The notes: a model not told the origin generated them from the letters alone. A stretch of 35,525 nt of DNA from Prevotella sp. UBA746 (GCA_002298545.1 DBKQ01000034.1:6158-41682), one strand, 5' to 3'. Positions 7,676 through 16,551 are shown, numbered from the stretch's first letter. Program-made: numbers and translations.

Positions 7676-9952
7676 TTAATAGTTAATAATTTTTAAATCG
7701 CAATTTCTGTCAATATGAATTTCTGGAGTTAATGTTACGGATTTTCCTTGTAAGAAAATATTTGTTGCCCCAAAGTTTACATGTCCATCAGGCTTTGAGC
7801 CTGTAACATGAGATCCAACATTGATAAACTGTTTCTTTAAAATCATTTGCTCTGTAATATTTTCATTCTGTATATATTTTCCTTCAATTTTAATGACTTT
7901 AGGAATATATCCATATCTTGTTATACATACAGTAGACCTTTCTGGAATATTAGTACATTCAGCGCGACATGTGTCTCTGAAAACTTTATAATAGTTTTCA
8001 TCGTTATCACTAGATACACATATAGTAGTTCCATCTATACCTGTTTCAATTTCGATATTGCCATAACCTGTATATTTGATTTTTGCTGAATTGAATATTT
8101 TCGGCTGTTCTGTATATAATGGCAATTCTGGATCTCCTACTGTGTTCAGTCCCAATTGTATCCACCGATACGAAGATACCCCATTACTTGCATTTATATA
8201 ATTGTTCTTTGCAGCTGTTGAAATTGCAGAAAGGGTCTTATTTTTAATGTCATCAGAAAACAAATATTTATAAAATGATGCAATATAATTTGTTGATGTT
8301 CCTAAACTAATAGAACGCGAATCCCATCCTTCGCGCGAACATCCCCAATATGCAATTATACCACTATTGGCATTTCTTATTAGACTCTCACTCAGACATG
8401 GATCCACGCTATACATTTCTGAATCAGGTGTGTCAAAAGCATTTGTCAAACATGCACCTGTTGTTATTATGCCAAGACCTGAATTGTTAAGTATGTTTGC
8501 CTGTTCGGTTGTATAAAAATTTTCCTCACCTGTTCCCCAGGCAAAAGGGGAACCATGAGCCGTAAAATCTATATAAGAAAAGCCCTTTTCCATTTGTTCT
8601 TGTATATTTGCTGTATCAAATATATAACTATCACCTTCTGGTAGATTATTACCAGTATCAAAAAATTTATAGTGCTTTATATTTGAGTATGGTTTAATAT
8701 ATGTTTCATAGAGGAAATCGCTTTTACGTTCAGAGTCACTATGACCATCATAATATTTATCATTCGGTTTTTTATCGAAAAGTTTATATCCCATTGAAAT
8801 CATTTGAGACTTATATCCTGCTATATTAGGATTTTGCTCATAATCCAAAAGCTTTTGGGTGTATGAGTTAACATCATTTACTGTTCTTATAGGTAATCTA
8901 GTTAGGAAAACGGATGGGGTAAAATCAATTTTATCTGCTACTTCCCCATATTTACCATTATTGTTTTCGTCCCAATTAAAGTTATTGCCAAAGCATGAAT
9001 AATAGGCGTCTGAAGGAATGTAATTTCTGTAATCCTCATTTTTTGAAAACATAGGACAATAACAATAGCAAACTGGAACTATTGTGTCATCCCCTCCTAG
9101 TAATACATATTGTATACCATAATTATTGTAATAATTATATATACATTTTTTAATCTTTTCAGTAAGAGTTTGTCCATAATATTCTTTCTCAATATCTTCT
9201 ATTGATATTATTTTTGTCTTTAGACCTTTTGTCCTTTTCCATTTCGCAATGTCGTTAAAAGCGGAGCATAAATTATCTTTTGTAATAATAATGTAATCTA
9301 AAGAGGTATTAGATGACTTTAAGAACATCCTGTGATTCTGTTCTTTCTTATTTATCGTCTGAATTTGAAAAACATCTTGCATGTTTTGTTTGTTTGAAAG
9401 ATAAAGAGGTGTTTCTTCAGAGATATTATTCTCTGTTGAAATATCTAAAAAGAGATTTTCAATTAAATATAATTTTTTCTCTTTGTTATCATAAATAAAC
9501 GGACAAACTTGAAATCGTGCAATTGTTTCATCACCAACACTGCTAGAGTATATATAGCGGATATTATTTTGGGGATATATTTGTTTGTTAAAATCAACAT
9601 GAGAGCTCTCTTCCTGAGTTTGTCTTGTTTCATTTGTCGTAAAATTGGGGGGATTAGATGCTAAAACGACATTGCTAAGAATTTCTTTTTTTATTAATTC
9701 TGTCTTAAATCCAGAAAATGCTGTTTTTTTTTGTAATGATACATTGATAGGTATCCAAGGTAAAGCAGGTTGTAAAGTATCAGAATCAAATACTGAAGTA
9801 TTTTTAGCTGAAACTATTTCAATTTTTCCCTCAGAATTTTTGTAGTATACAAATTGATCTTGCGAAAAGGAAATTTTTACAGTCTCGTTTCCATGTACTT
9901 TGCAGATACAGCAAAAAGAAAATATAAAAAAAATACTTTTAAAAAATTTCAT
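7676..9952 (-). CDS. Exported gingipain-type cysteine peptidase (family C25)
   Basis: The protein has 758 residues. The signal peptide is MKFFKSIFFIFSFCCICKVHG. Residues 22-215 look like a C25 propeptide (LQPALPWIPINVSL; FQVCPFIYDNKEKKLYL). The peptidase domain is about 218-615: LLGGDDTIVP, catalytic His466 in YIDFTAHGSPFAWG, catalytic Cys501 in TTGACLTNAFD, then IIAYWGCSREGW and VGDPELPLY. An Ig-like domain (about 620-690) and a beta-rich C-terminal segment follow. No clear T9SS type A tail is seen, unlike gingipains. The start at 9952 gives a clean signal peptide; the in-frame ATG ten codons upstream does not. Base composition is clearly AT-rich compared with efp or the glycosyltransferase gene. 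It is the first gene of the operon; possible substrates include the co-encoded S74 protein, which is inference. Confidence 0.9.
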   Translation of the reverse strand: MKFFKSIFFIFSFCCICKVHGNETVKISFSQDQFVYYKNSEGKIEIVSAKNTSVFDSDTLQPALPWIPINVSLQKKTAFSGFKTELIKKEILSNVVLASNPPNFTTNETRQTQEESSHVDFNKQIYPQNNIRYIYSSSVGDETIARFQVCPFIYDNKEKKLYLIENLFLDISTENNISEETPLYLSNKQNMQDVFQIQTINKKEQNHRMFLKSSNTSLDYIIITKDNLCSAFNDIAKWKRTKGLKTKIISIEDIEKEYYGQTLTEKIKKCIYNYYNNYGIQYVLLGGDDTIVPVCYCYCPMFSKNEDYRNYIPSDAYYSCFGNNFNWDENNNGKYGEVADKIDFTPSVFLTRLPIRTVNDVNSYTQKLLDYEQNPNIAGYKSQMISMGYKLFDKKPNDKYYDGHSDSERKSDFLYETYIKPYSNIKHYKFFDTGNNLPEGDSYIFDTANIQEQMEKGFSYIDFTAHGSPFAWGTGEENFYTTEQANILNNSGLGIITTGACLTNAFDTPDSEMYSVDPCLSESLIRNANSGIIAYWGCSREGWDSRSISLGTSTNYIASFYKYLFSDDIKNKTLSAISTAAKNNYINASNGVSSYRWIQLGLNTVGDPELPLYTEQPKIFNSAKIKYTGYGNIEIETGIDGTTICVSSDNDENYYKVFRDTCRAECTNIPERSTVCITRYGYIPKVIKIEGKYIQNENITEQMILKKQFINVGSHVTGSKPDGHVNFGATNIFLQGKSVTLTPEIHIDRNCDLKIINY

Positions 9953-9979
9953 AGTTTCAATATTATAGGTTATTATTTG

Positions 9980-9987
9980 CAAAGATA
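9980..9987 (-). promoter_or_regulatory. Probable -7 box for the C25/S74 operon
   Basis: On the minus strand TATCTTTG matches TAnnTTTG, about 28 nt before the peptidase start. A TTG lies 17 nt further upstream (10005-10007), slightly closer than usual. Confidence 0.5.
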
Positions 9988-10154
9988 TAATAATTATTTT
10001 ATTGCAACATATAAGAATGTGTTAAAAATGATGAACATGTTCCCGTTTACAATAGTTTAGTAACTCAGGTTGGTAGCCTTGCGCAATGTAAAACGGGTAA
10101 TTAACCATAGATTAAATAGTTTATAAAAAATAAATTTAAAATTTTTATCTCCTA

Positions 10155-10254
10155 TTACCCCTCACACTTACCCTCACCCTCGAAACCCCGATAAACAGAG
10201 GCTTCGAGAGCAATGTGTGAGGGTGTGAGGGTAAAATTACCAAAAACTTTTTTC
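10155..10254 (+). repeat. Dispersed palindromic element, copy 1
   Basis: The copy runs from TTACCCCTCACACTTACCC to the inverted GTGTGAGGGTGTGAGGGTAA (10214-10233), followed by AAAACTTTTTTCTTT-like sequence. A second copy lies at 31130-31239 in the opposite orientation. The right half, about 50 bp, is nearly identical between copies. No transposase or clear target duplication is visible. It would form a large imperfect hairpin between divergent genes. Confidence 0.8.
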
Positions 10255-10285
10255 TTTACTTCGAGCTTGTTTCGGATTTTATTTT

Positions 10286-10293
10286 TACCTTTG
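10286..10293 (+). promoter_or_regulatory. Probable -7 box of the glycosyltransferase gene
   Basis: TACCTTTG matches TAnnTTTG 22 nt before the ATG at 10315. The upstream element is weak (TTG at 267-269 of this kilobase, spacing 16). Confidence 0.5.
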
Positions 10294-10314
10294 CCCATAT
10301 TCACAAAGAGAAAT

Positions 10315-11355
10315 ATGAAATACTCAATAATCGTGCCTGTCTACAACCGTCCTGATGAGGTGGACGAGTTGCTGGGCAGTTTGGTGGAACAGACGGAAAA
10401 GGACTTCGAGGTGATAATAGTGGAAGACGGCAGCTCGCTCCCATGCAGAGAAGTATGCAAGGGATACGAGGGCAATATCGACCTACACTATTATATGAAG
10501 GAGAATAGTGGACCGGGACAGAGCCGCAACTATGGAGTGGAGCGTGCCCGGGGCGAATATGTAATAATACTCGACTCCGACGTGGTGTTGCCGCCGGGAT
10601 ATATAGAAAGCGTCAGTGAAGAACTAAATCGCGAACCGGCGGATGCCTTTGGCGGACCGGATAAGGCGCATTCTTCCTTCACCGACACGCAGAAGGCGAT
10701 AAGCTACTCCATGACGAGCTTCTTTACTACCGGTGGTATTCGCGGCAGCAAAAAGAAAAAACTCGACAAGTTCTATCCGCGCTCCTTTAATATGGGAGTG
10801 AAAAGAGACGTGTATGAAAAGCTCGGCGGCTTCTCGAAGATGCGCTTCGGCGAAGACATCGACTTCAGCATACGTATATTCAAGGCTGGATGCAGATGCC
10901 GGTTGTTCCCCGACTCATGGGTTTGGCACAAGCGAAGGACAGACTTCCGCAAGTTTTTCCGCCAGGTATACAACAGTGGCATTGCCCGCATAAACCTCTA
11001 CAAGAAATACCCGGAATCGCTGAAACTTGTACATCTGTTGCCGATGGTCTTCACCGTTGGTGTGATATTCCTTGTTCTTCTTTCTGCTGTGGGGCGCATT
11101 CTGATGCACTACGACGATATCCACAGGTGGTATTGGCTGTGTGCCGGTCCGTGGTTGCCGATAATAGCATATTGTCTCTTGATATTCATAGACTCCACAC
11201 GCCAGAACCGAAGCATGAAAATCGGGGCGATGAGCATTGCGGCGGCTTTCGTGCAACTGATGGGCTACGGATGCGGATTCCTTTCGGCATGGTGGAAACG
11301 CTGTGTGATGGGAAAGAACGAATTCAGCGCTTTCGACAAGACATTCTATAAATAG
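10315..11355 (+). CDS. Family 2 glycosyltransferase with C-terminal membrane segments
   Basis: The protein has 346 residues. The N-terminal GT-A domain starts YSIIVPVYNRPDEVDELL and carries VEDGSS, the metal-binding region ILDSDVVLP, FGGPDK and FGEDIDFSIRI, then WHKRRTDFRKFFRQ. About three hydrophobic helices follow (around residues 240-265, 280-300 and 300-325), so it is membrane-anchored with a cytoplasmic catalytic face. It should transfer a sugar from a nucleotide or lipid donor to a glycan acceptor; neither can be named from sequence. The start at 10315 is chosen because the upstream in-frame codons come from the palindromic repeat and promoter. radC follows 108 bp downstream on the same strand. 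Confidence 0.9.
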   Translation: MKYSIIVPVYNRPDEVDELLGSLVEQTEKDFEVIIVEDGSSLPCREVCKGYEGNIDLHYYMKENSGPGQSRNYGVERARGEYVIILDSDVVLPPGYIESVSEELNREPADAFGGPDKAHSSFTDTQKAISYSMTSFFTTGGIRGSKKKKLDKFYPRSFNMGVKRDVYEKLGGFSKMRFGEDIDFSIRIFKAGCRCRLFPDSWVWHKRRTDFRKFFRQVYNSGIARINLYKKYPESLKLVHLLPMVFTVGVIFLVLLSAVGRILMHYDDIHRWYWLCAGPWLPIIAYCLLIFIDSTRQNRSMKIGAMSIAAAFVQLMGYGCGFLSAWWKRCVMGKNEFSAFDKTFYK

Positions 11356-11384
11356 TTGTCAGTATATATATAATAAGGTGGGGA

Positions 11385-11418
11385 GGAACTCTGGTTCCTT
11401 TCTCCATCCTTTTCAGTA
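11385..11418 (+). terminator. Weak terminator-like hairpin after the glycosyltransferase gene
   Basis: AGGAAC-TCTG-GTTCCT (11394-11409) is extended imperfectly by GGTGGGG against TTCTCCATCC, followed by TTTTCAG. The T-run is poor, so read-through to radC is possible. Confidence 0.35.
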
Positions 11419-11463
11419 GAAGACCTTTCATACTGTTAACTCCTTAAATCAACGAAACACAAC

Positions 11464-12156
11464 ATGGAAAATCTTGCAATCACACAATGGGCGGAAGAAG
11501 ACCGCCCGCGGGAGAAAATGCTTGCCCTCGGGGCACAGGCGCTGTCGAATGCCGAACTGCTTGCCATACTTATCGGCAGTGGGTCGCCGGGAGAGAGTGC
11601 CGTAAACTTGATGAAGCGTGTGCTCAATGACTGTGGCAATAACCTCAACAGTCTGGGAAAAATGACGGTCAGCGAACTTACGTGCAGCAAATACCGCGGA
11701 CTCGGACCGGCAAAGGCGATTACGATACTGGCAGCCTGTGAACTCGGAAAGAGACGGCAAACCGAGAAGGCGGCAGACAGACCGCGCATGGATTCGGCAC
11801 TGGCAATATATGAACTAATGCACCCGAAGATGCAGGATCTCGCTACGGAACAGGCATGGGTACTGCTGCTGAACCAGAATTTCAAACTGATTCGTGCGCT
11901 CCAGATATCCAATGGCGGAATAAGCGAAACTGCCGTTGACGTGCGCATAATACTAAAAGAAGCACTCTTGGCTAACGCCACCGTTGTAGCCCTCTGTCAT
12001 AATCATCCGAGTAACAACGCCAATCCGAGTGGCGACGACGACCGGCTGACGCAACGACTGAAGAAGGCATGTGAGACAATGCGTATATATCTGCTCGACC
12101 ATGTAATCATTACCGACGGGGCTTATTATAGTTATATGGAAAAAGGGAGGCTATAA
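11464..12156 (+). CDS. radC: RadC family JAMM/MPN protein
   Basis: The protein has 230 residues. An N-terminal helix-hairpin-helix-like part (about 1-90, with KYRGLGPAKAITIL) is followed by the JAMM metalloprotease-like domain. Zinc ligands His179, His181 and Asp192 are seen in CHNHPSNNANPSGDD, with the upstream glutamate in GGISETAVD. The common family form is HNHPSG; Asn replaces Gly here. RadC proteins were named for DNA repair, but a direct repair role is disputed and the enzymatic function is unknown. The ATG at 11464 gives the usual N-terminus (WAEEDRPREKML). A terminator follows at 12228. Confidence 0.93.
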   Translation: MENLAITQWAEEDRPREKMLALGAQALSNAELLAILIGSGSPGESAVNLMKRVLNDCGNNLNSLGKMTVSELTCSKYRGLGPAKAITILAACELGKRRQTEKAADRPRMDSALAIYELMHPKMQDLATEQAWVLLLNQNFKLIRALQISNGGISETAVDVRIILKEALLANATVVALCHNHPSNNANPSGDDDRLTQRLKKACETMRIYLLDHVIITDGAYYSYMEKGRL

Positions 12157-12227
12157 ACGGGAGACAGGATAAAAGCTGAATTCAGCTCGTGATAAAGGAA
12201 TATAACTAAATCTGAAACTTAAAAAAT

Positions 12228-12273
12228 ACCGACAGCAGTTTCTCACGAGACCAGCTGTCGGTTTTCTCTTTTT
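12228..12273 (+). terminator. Terminator of radC
   Basis: ACCGACAGC (12228-12236) pairs with GCTGTCGGT (12254-12262), followed by a T-rich run to 12273. Confidence 0.8.
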
Positions 12274-12342
12274 TGAGAATTATTATGTTACATTTGGGTT
12301 CAGTAATTGTGTCTTCTTACTGTGCAAAATTAATAAATCAGC

Positions 12343-12530
12343 ATGATGCGTACAACAGGGAAAAAGTCGAGACCAGAGCAAATGGTGCTGTATGGGGATT
12401 ATGTGGTAGAAAAATGTGTTCGTGTGTTTAAAAAAATATCGAGTGTAATGGAAACTCGTTACGAATTGCCGAGCGTGAGTTTAATCTGACAACCAGAAGA
12501 ATCAGTAAAATCCGTATTCAGAAAGTTTAG
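12343..12530 (+). pseudogene. Possible small gene broken by one frameshift
   Basis: An ORF starting at 12343 (or the adjacent ATG at 12346) reads 48 codons, MMRTTGKKSRPEQMVLYGDY and on to METRY, then stops at 12489. Shifting by -1 near 12462 continues sensibly as IAEREFNLTTRRISKIRIQK to a TAG at 12530. The joined product would be about 62 residues, basic and helical; the second half resembles a helix-turn-helix segment. I do not recognise the family. It is either a decayed gene or a coincidental pair of short frames. No good promoter is seen directly upstream. Confidence 0.4.
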
Positions 12531-12656
12531 TAAAAATATAAGCCGAAATACACTCATTCTGTAATCTCCGTTTTAAAAAAGAGCATATTGCGGTGCTTTA
12601 TGCTTTAATTTATGTCAATATTCACGATTTTGCAACATGAAAAAAGCCGCTATTGT

Positions 12657-12687
12657 TTTGTTCAGACAAATATAATTGGTAACTTTG
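12657..12687 (+). promoter_or_regulatory. Promoter of fba
   Basis: TTTG (12657-12660), 19 nt, then TAACTTTG (12680-12687) is a full consensus match. The leader to the ATG at 12759 is about 65 nt. Confidence 0.75.
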
Positions 12688-12758
12688 CCAATAGTTAAGA
12701 CGAAAGTCGGAACCAGATTATCAAACGAAACATATAAACATTTATAATAACAAATACT

Positions 12759-13769
12759 ATGGTAAGTTATAAAGAATTAGGCTTGGTAAACACAAAAGAG
12801 ATGTTTAAAAGAGCCATCAATGGCGGATATGCCATCCCAGCATTCAACTTTAATAACATGGAACAGCTGCAGGCTATAATCAAGGCTTCTTCAGAGTTGA
12901 AGTCGCCGGTTATCCTTCAGGTTTCCAAAGGTGCACGCAACTATGCTAACCCTACACTGCTGCGCTATATGGCACAGGGTGCTGTGGCATACGCTAAGGA
13001 ACTTGGATGCAACCATCCGGAGATTGTATTGCACCTTGACCATGGTGACAGCTTTGAGCTTTGCAAAAGCTGTGTAGACTTCGGTTTCTCTTCTGTAATG
13101 ATCGATGGTTCTGCTCTTCCATACGAGGAGAACATCGCATTGACAAAGAAGGTTGTAGACTACGCTCATCAGTTCGGTGTAACTGTAGAGGGTGAGCTCG
13201 GTGTCCTCGCTGGTGTTGAGGATGACGTAGTAGCTGAGGAGTCTCACTATACAAAGCCTGAGGAGGTTATCGACTTCACAACAAAGACTGGCGTTGATTC
13301 TCTCGCTATTTCTATCGGTACAAGCCACGGCGCTTATAAGTTCAAACCAGAGCAGTGCACACGCGACCCGAAGACTGGTCGTCTTGTTCCTCCACCATTG
13401 GCATTCGATGTTCTCGACGAGATTATGAAGAAGCTTCCTGGATTCCCTATCGTTCTCCACGGATCATCTTCAGTTCCTCAGGAGTATGTTGACATGATTA
13501 ATGCTAACGGCGGTAAGCTTCCAGATGCTGTAGGTATTCCAGAGGAGCAGCTCCGTAAGGCTGCCAAGAGTGCTGTTTGCAAGATTAATATCGACTCTGA
13601 TTCTCGTCTTGCCTTCACCGCTGCCGTTCGCAAGGTTCTGGCAGAGAAGCCTGCTGAATTCGACCCACGTAAATACTGCGGTCCGGCTCGCGATTTGATG
13701 GAGGAGATGTACAAGCACAAGATTATCGATGTGCTTGGTAGCGACAACAAGCTTGCTCAGCTCGACTAA
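12759..13769 (+). CDS. fba: Class II fructose-1,6-bisphosphate aldolase
   Basis: This zinc enzyme cleaves fructose 1,6-bisphosphate to dihydroxyacetone phosphate and glyceraldehyde 3-phosphate, or does the reverse, in glycolysis and gluconeogenesis. The protein has 336 residues. Visible parts are IPAFNFNNMEQLQAI at the N-terminus, the zinc and catalytic region VLHLDHGDSFELCK, the second signature VEGELGVLAGVED, the zinc-ligand histidine in SIGTSHGAYKF, and the phosphate loop VLHGSSSVP. It is transcribed alone from a strong consensus promoter and ends at a strong terminator. Synonymous codons in this gene look more uniform than in its neighbours, as expected for high expression. Confidence 0.96.
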   Translation: MVSYKELGLVNTKEMFKRAINGGYAIPAFNFNNMEQLQAIIKASSELKSPVILQVSKGARNYANPTLLRYMAQGAVAYAKELGCNHPEIVLHLDHGDSFELCKSCVDFGFSSVMIDGSALPYEENIALTKKVVDYAHQFGVTVEGELGVLAGVEDDVVAEESHYTKPEEVIDFTTKTGVDSLAISIGTSHGAYKFKPEQCTRDPKTGRLVPPPLAFDVLDEIMKKLPGFPIVLHGSSSVPQEYVDMINANGGKLPDAVGIPEEQLRKAAKSAVCKINIDSDSRLAFTAAVRKVLAEKPAEFDPRKYCGPARDLMEEMYKHKIIDVLGSDNKLAQLD

Positions 13770-13812
13770 TGATGCTTGATATTGACTAATATCGCAAATT
13801 AATTAATATAAG

Positions 13813-13859
13813 AAAACAGGCGCTCAGTTACATCATCGTAACGAGCGCCTGTTTTTTTT
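13813..13859. terminator. Strong terminator of fba, shared with the converging DUF4831 gene
   Basis: AAAACAGGCGCTC pairs with GAGCGCCTGTTTT, extended inside by GTTAC/GTAAC, and is followed by a run of eight T. The A-run on the left makes it usable from the minus strand as well. Confidence 0.9.
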
Positions 13860-13862
13860 CAT

Positions 13863-14927
13863 TTATTTTATAGCTTCCGTTTCAATCTTTTCTGCACTTC
13901 CCGTAACTGGGTTGAGCACGATGCTCGTGGTGTATTTCTTGCTGAACATCTCGCCGCTGATTGATTCCGTCTTGCCGAACTGTGCTGCGTACAGTTCAAA
14001 TGACCCGAGTGTATGTTCGTCATTATATATGGTAACTCGTATCTTTCCTGGCAGGTTCACATAGATACCAACATTGTCCTTGTCCTTTTTTCCGTCGTCG
14101 GAAACATTCAATGTCGGCATGCTGTGAAGATCTTCCACCTTTATATAATAGGGACTACCACCGAGATCGTCGCTGTCTGTCATACCAAGATACTTTGAGA
14201 AGCGGAAGAGCAACTGTTTGTCCGTTTCCCTCGTCGGTACAAATGTAATGATATTTTCAACAGTGTCTTTTACCGTCGTGCCGGTAAAGAGTTGCATTAA
14301 AGCATTTTCCTGTTGGTCAAGGTTACGGAGCATAATCTTCAGTTGCTCACCGTCTTTAGGCATGAAGTCTGCCTGTCCCTTGTTCAGCAGTCCCTTGTTG
14401 TCGCGGATGTCGTAAATCTCCTGTACACACAGTTCAGCCATCTTGGCAGAACTTCCGGCGCTAAGGATTTCCTCGGTCATAAAGTCTCTCGGGTTGATTG
14501 GCGTAGGTTTCTTGGCCGGTACAAATGGACGTGGCGCTTCAATCTTTCTCGGCTTGGCGTTAATGGCAACAAGTACGCCGTTGTCGTCTCGTTCCAACGA
14601 TCTGATGCTGTGTTTCGCATCTGCCTTAGCGGTAAAGAATTTTGATGTGTCCGGTTGGGCTATGGAATTGAGCTTCAGGTTCACGATACGGTAGGTCGTG
14701 GAAGGTTCCATACTAATATCGTTTCTCTTGAGATACCGTGATGCATACATCGCAAAGTCGCCAGGAGTATATGTAGTCTTTTCTACTTGCATGGCAAAGC
14801 GTAGGGCAGTCTGAGGCAAGTAATATGAAGACCCCTCAACCGACAGTCCTGTATTTTGTGCTTTTATGCCTGTTGTGCCTGCCGCCAGTATGGCAGCGAT
14901 AGCTATTTTCTTATATTGTTTTATCAT
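13863..14927 (-). CDS. Exported DUF4831 family protein
   Basis: The protein has 354 residues and a signal peptide (IAIAAILAAGTTGIKAQ, cleavage near KAQ). The body looks beta-rich and is consistent with DUF4831, a Bacteroidetes family of unknown function; the family call is from memory of typical members (for example the segment GDFAMYASRYLKRNDI). No catalytic motif is visible. It lies 106 bp downstream of nnr on the same strand, and that gap is filled by tandem repeats. It ends at the terminator shared with fba. Confidence 0.75.
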   Translation of the reverse strand: MIKQYKKIAIAAILAAGTTGIKAQNTGLSVEGSSYYLPQTALRFAMQVEKTTYTPGDFAMYASRYLKRNDISMEPSTTYRIVNLKLNSIAQPDTSKFFTAKADAKHSIRSLERDDNGVLVAINAKPRKIEAPRPFVPAKKPTPINPRDFMTEEILSAGSSAKMAELCVQEIYDIRDNKGLLNKGQADFMPKDGEQLKIMLRNLDQQENALMQLFTGTTVKDTVENIITFVPTRETDKQLLFRFSKYLGMTDSDDLGGSPYYIKVEDLHSMPTLNVSDDGKKDKDNVGIYVNLPGKIRVTIYNDEHTLGSFELYAAQFGKTESISGEMFSKKYTTSIVLNPVTGSAEKIETEAIK

Positions 14928-14954
14928 AATTGGGTCATTGTTATTGCGTTTTCT

Positions 14955-14990
14955 GGGAGTTCTGGGAGTTTGGGGAGTTCTGTGAGAACT
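14955..14990 (-). repeat. 9-nt tandem array before the DUF4831 gene
   Basis: Read on the coding (minus) strand, four 9-mers follow one another: AGTTCTCAC, AGAACTCCC, CAAACTCCC, AGAACTCCC, with a partial fifth. They end about 27 nt before the DUF4831 start codon. The 9-mers resemble those before ddl and adk. Confidence 0.75.
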
Positions 14991-14991
14991 G

Positions 14992-15033
14992 AATTCCTAA
15001 TTCCTAATTCCTCATTCCTAATTCCTAATTCAT
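14992..15033. repeat. 7-nt tandem array after nnr
   Basis: Six copies of AATTCCT (variants CATTCCT and AATTCAT) run without a gap and end at the base before the nnr stop codon. Confidence 0.85.
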
Positions 15034-16551
15034 TCAGTCTTCCAGTCTCTTGAAAGCCTTAGGTAAGAATTTAATAATATCTCCAGCCGTAACACTTTCC
15101 ATTCCGAGTTCAGCGGCAGCGATGTCTCCGGCAAGTCCATGCAGATACATTCCGATAATGCAAGCTTCCTTCTGGTTGTATCCACGGGCAAGTAGGGCAG
15201 TGATAATTCCTGTCAGTACATCGCCGCTTCCAGCCGTAGCCATACCAGCATTGCCTGTAGGGTTGAATGCTATTCTGCCGTCGGGCATGCATAATGCCGA
15301 GTAGTGACCTTTCAGAATGATGTATATCTGAAGAGAAGTAGCCAGTTCAACAGCTTTTGAAAGTCGTTCGTAACTATCGTTGTATCTACATCCCACAAGT
15401 CGTTCAAACTCCGCAGGATGAGGCGTCAGCACAGTGCCCTTAGGCAGTTGCTGTAGCCATGCCCTGTGGGTGGCAAGAATATTCAGTCCGTCAGCATCAA
15501 CAACGATAGGCGACTGTGTGCGTCTTATCTGAGAAACCATAGCTATGGCTGTTGTCTCCTCTGTGCCAAGTCCCGGTCCAATCCCCATGGCGTCGAATTC
15601 GTCGGAAGATAGAGTCTCCGAAAAATGCCTGTCGTCAGGATCATTGTTGACAATAGCCTCAGGGACGGATATCTGCAGAATGTCGTTGTTGAGAGACGGC
15701 ACTCTTACTGTAACTTTTCCTACTCCGGCTCTCAGACATGCCCTTGTGGCGAGTATTGATGCTCCTGCCATTCCGTAGCTGCCGGCAACGATAAGAGCAT
15801 TGCCCGCCATCCCCTTATGCCAGAATTCTCCCCTCGGCTTTAGCATATGCCTTACTTGGCTTTCTTCGCTGATGGTGTATGCCGTGTCGATGAGGCTGAG
15901 CCCCTTTGGACTCAGACGGATGTCGAGAACACGCAACTTGCCGACGAATATCTGATTTTCTGCAAAGAGAAACGACAGTTTCTTTTGTTGAAGCGTAAAC
16001 GTGTAGTCAGCCTGGATTATATTTGCTTTGGCATTGTATGAATTGTCTTCCGCCATAAGTCCTGACGGCATGTCGATGCTTGCCACCTTGGCTTCAGACT
16101 GGTTAATGTATTTTACCAGCGAGGCAAAGCCTCCCGACAGTGGCTTGTTGATGCCGGAGCCAAACAAACCGTCGACAACGAGCGTCTCGGCAGTTAGCGT
16201 CGGTGGGTCAAACTCATCGGTTACCTCGATGAATGCCCTCATGCTTTTGCATTGCATAAGGCGTTCCTTGTTTATTGAACAGTCGTCAGACAGCTTGTTG
16301 CCGATGTTGAAGAGATATGCCTTGACATTATATCCCTGTTCTGCCATCATGCGTGCCACGGCGAGAGCATCGCCGCCGTTGTTACCCGGACCGGCAAAAA
16401 CAACAACTTCTGTATCAATAGACCAAACTTCGCATATTGCCTTGGTTAGAGCCTTGGCTGCGCGTTCCATCAAATCTATTGATTTAATTGGCTCGTTTTC
16501 TATTGTATATTTGTCGAGCTCACGTATCTGTGTGCAAGTTAGTATCTTCAT
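15034..16551 (-). CDS. nnr: Bifunctional NAD(P)H-hydrate epimerase / dehydratase
   Basis: This enzyme repairs NADH and NADPH damaged by hydration. The protein has 505 residues. The N-terminal YjeF-type epimerase domain (about 1-215) has VFAGPGNNGGDALAVARMM and VDGLFGSGINKPLSG, with VASIDMPSGL. The C-terminal ADP-dependent dehydratase domain (about 230-500) has MGIGPGLGT, VVDADGLNIL, LTPHPAEFERL and the nucleotide-binding NAGMATAGSGDVLTGII. Both halves are complete. It is divergent from hpt (86 bp). The Bacteroidetes -7-like TATTTTTG at 16557-16564 (minus strand) is almost at the ATG and may not be the true promoter. Confidence 0.95.
   Translation of the reverse strand: MKILTCTQIRELDKYTIENEPIKSIDLMERAAKALTKAICEVWSIDTEVVVFAGPGNNGGDALAVARMMAEQGYNVKAYLFNIGNKLSDDCSINKERLMQCKSMRAFIEVTDEFDPPTLTAETLVVDGLFGSGINKPLSGGFASLVKYINQSEAKVASIDMPSGLMAEDNSYNAKANIIQADYTFTLQQKKLSFLFAENQIFVGKLRVLDIRLSPKGLSLIDTAYTISEESQVRHMLKPRGEFWHKGMAGNALIVAGSYGMAGASILATRACLRAGVGKVTVRVPSLNNDILQISVPEAIVNNDPDDRHFSETLSSDEFDAMGIGPGLGTEETTAIAMVSQIRRTQSPIVVDADGLNILATHRAWLQQLPKGTVLTPHPAEFERLVGCRYNDSYERLSKAVELATSLQIYIILKGHYSALCMPDGRIAFNPTGNAGMATAGSGDVLTGIITALLARGYNQKEACIIGMYLHGLAGDIAAAELGMESVTAGDIIKFLPKAFKRLED

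Larger units (their letters stand above)
9953..10314. other. Divergent intergenic region between the peptidase operon and the glycosyltransferase gene
   Basis: The left part (to about 10150) is AT-rich and holds the minus-strand -7 box but nothing else that I can identify. The right part holds the palindromic element (10155-10254) and the glycosyltransferase -7 box. I see no small ORF with credible coding character. Confidence 0.6.
12157..12758. other. 600-bp intergenic region between radC and fba
   Basis: It contains the radC terminator (12228-12273), a possible frameshifted small gene (12343-12530) and the fba promoter (12657-12687). The stretch 12531-12656 is AT-rich; I see no ORF or convincing RNA structure there. 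Confidence 0.6.
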
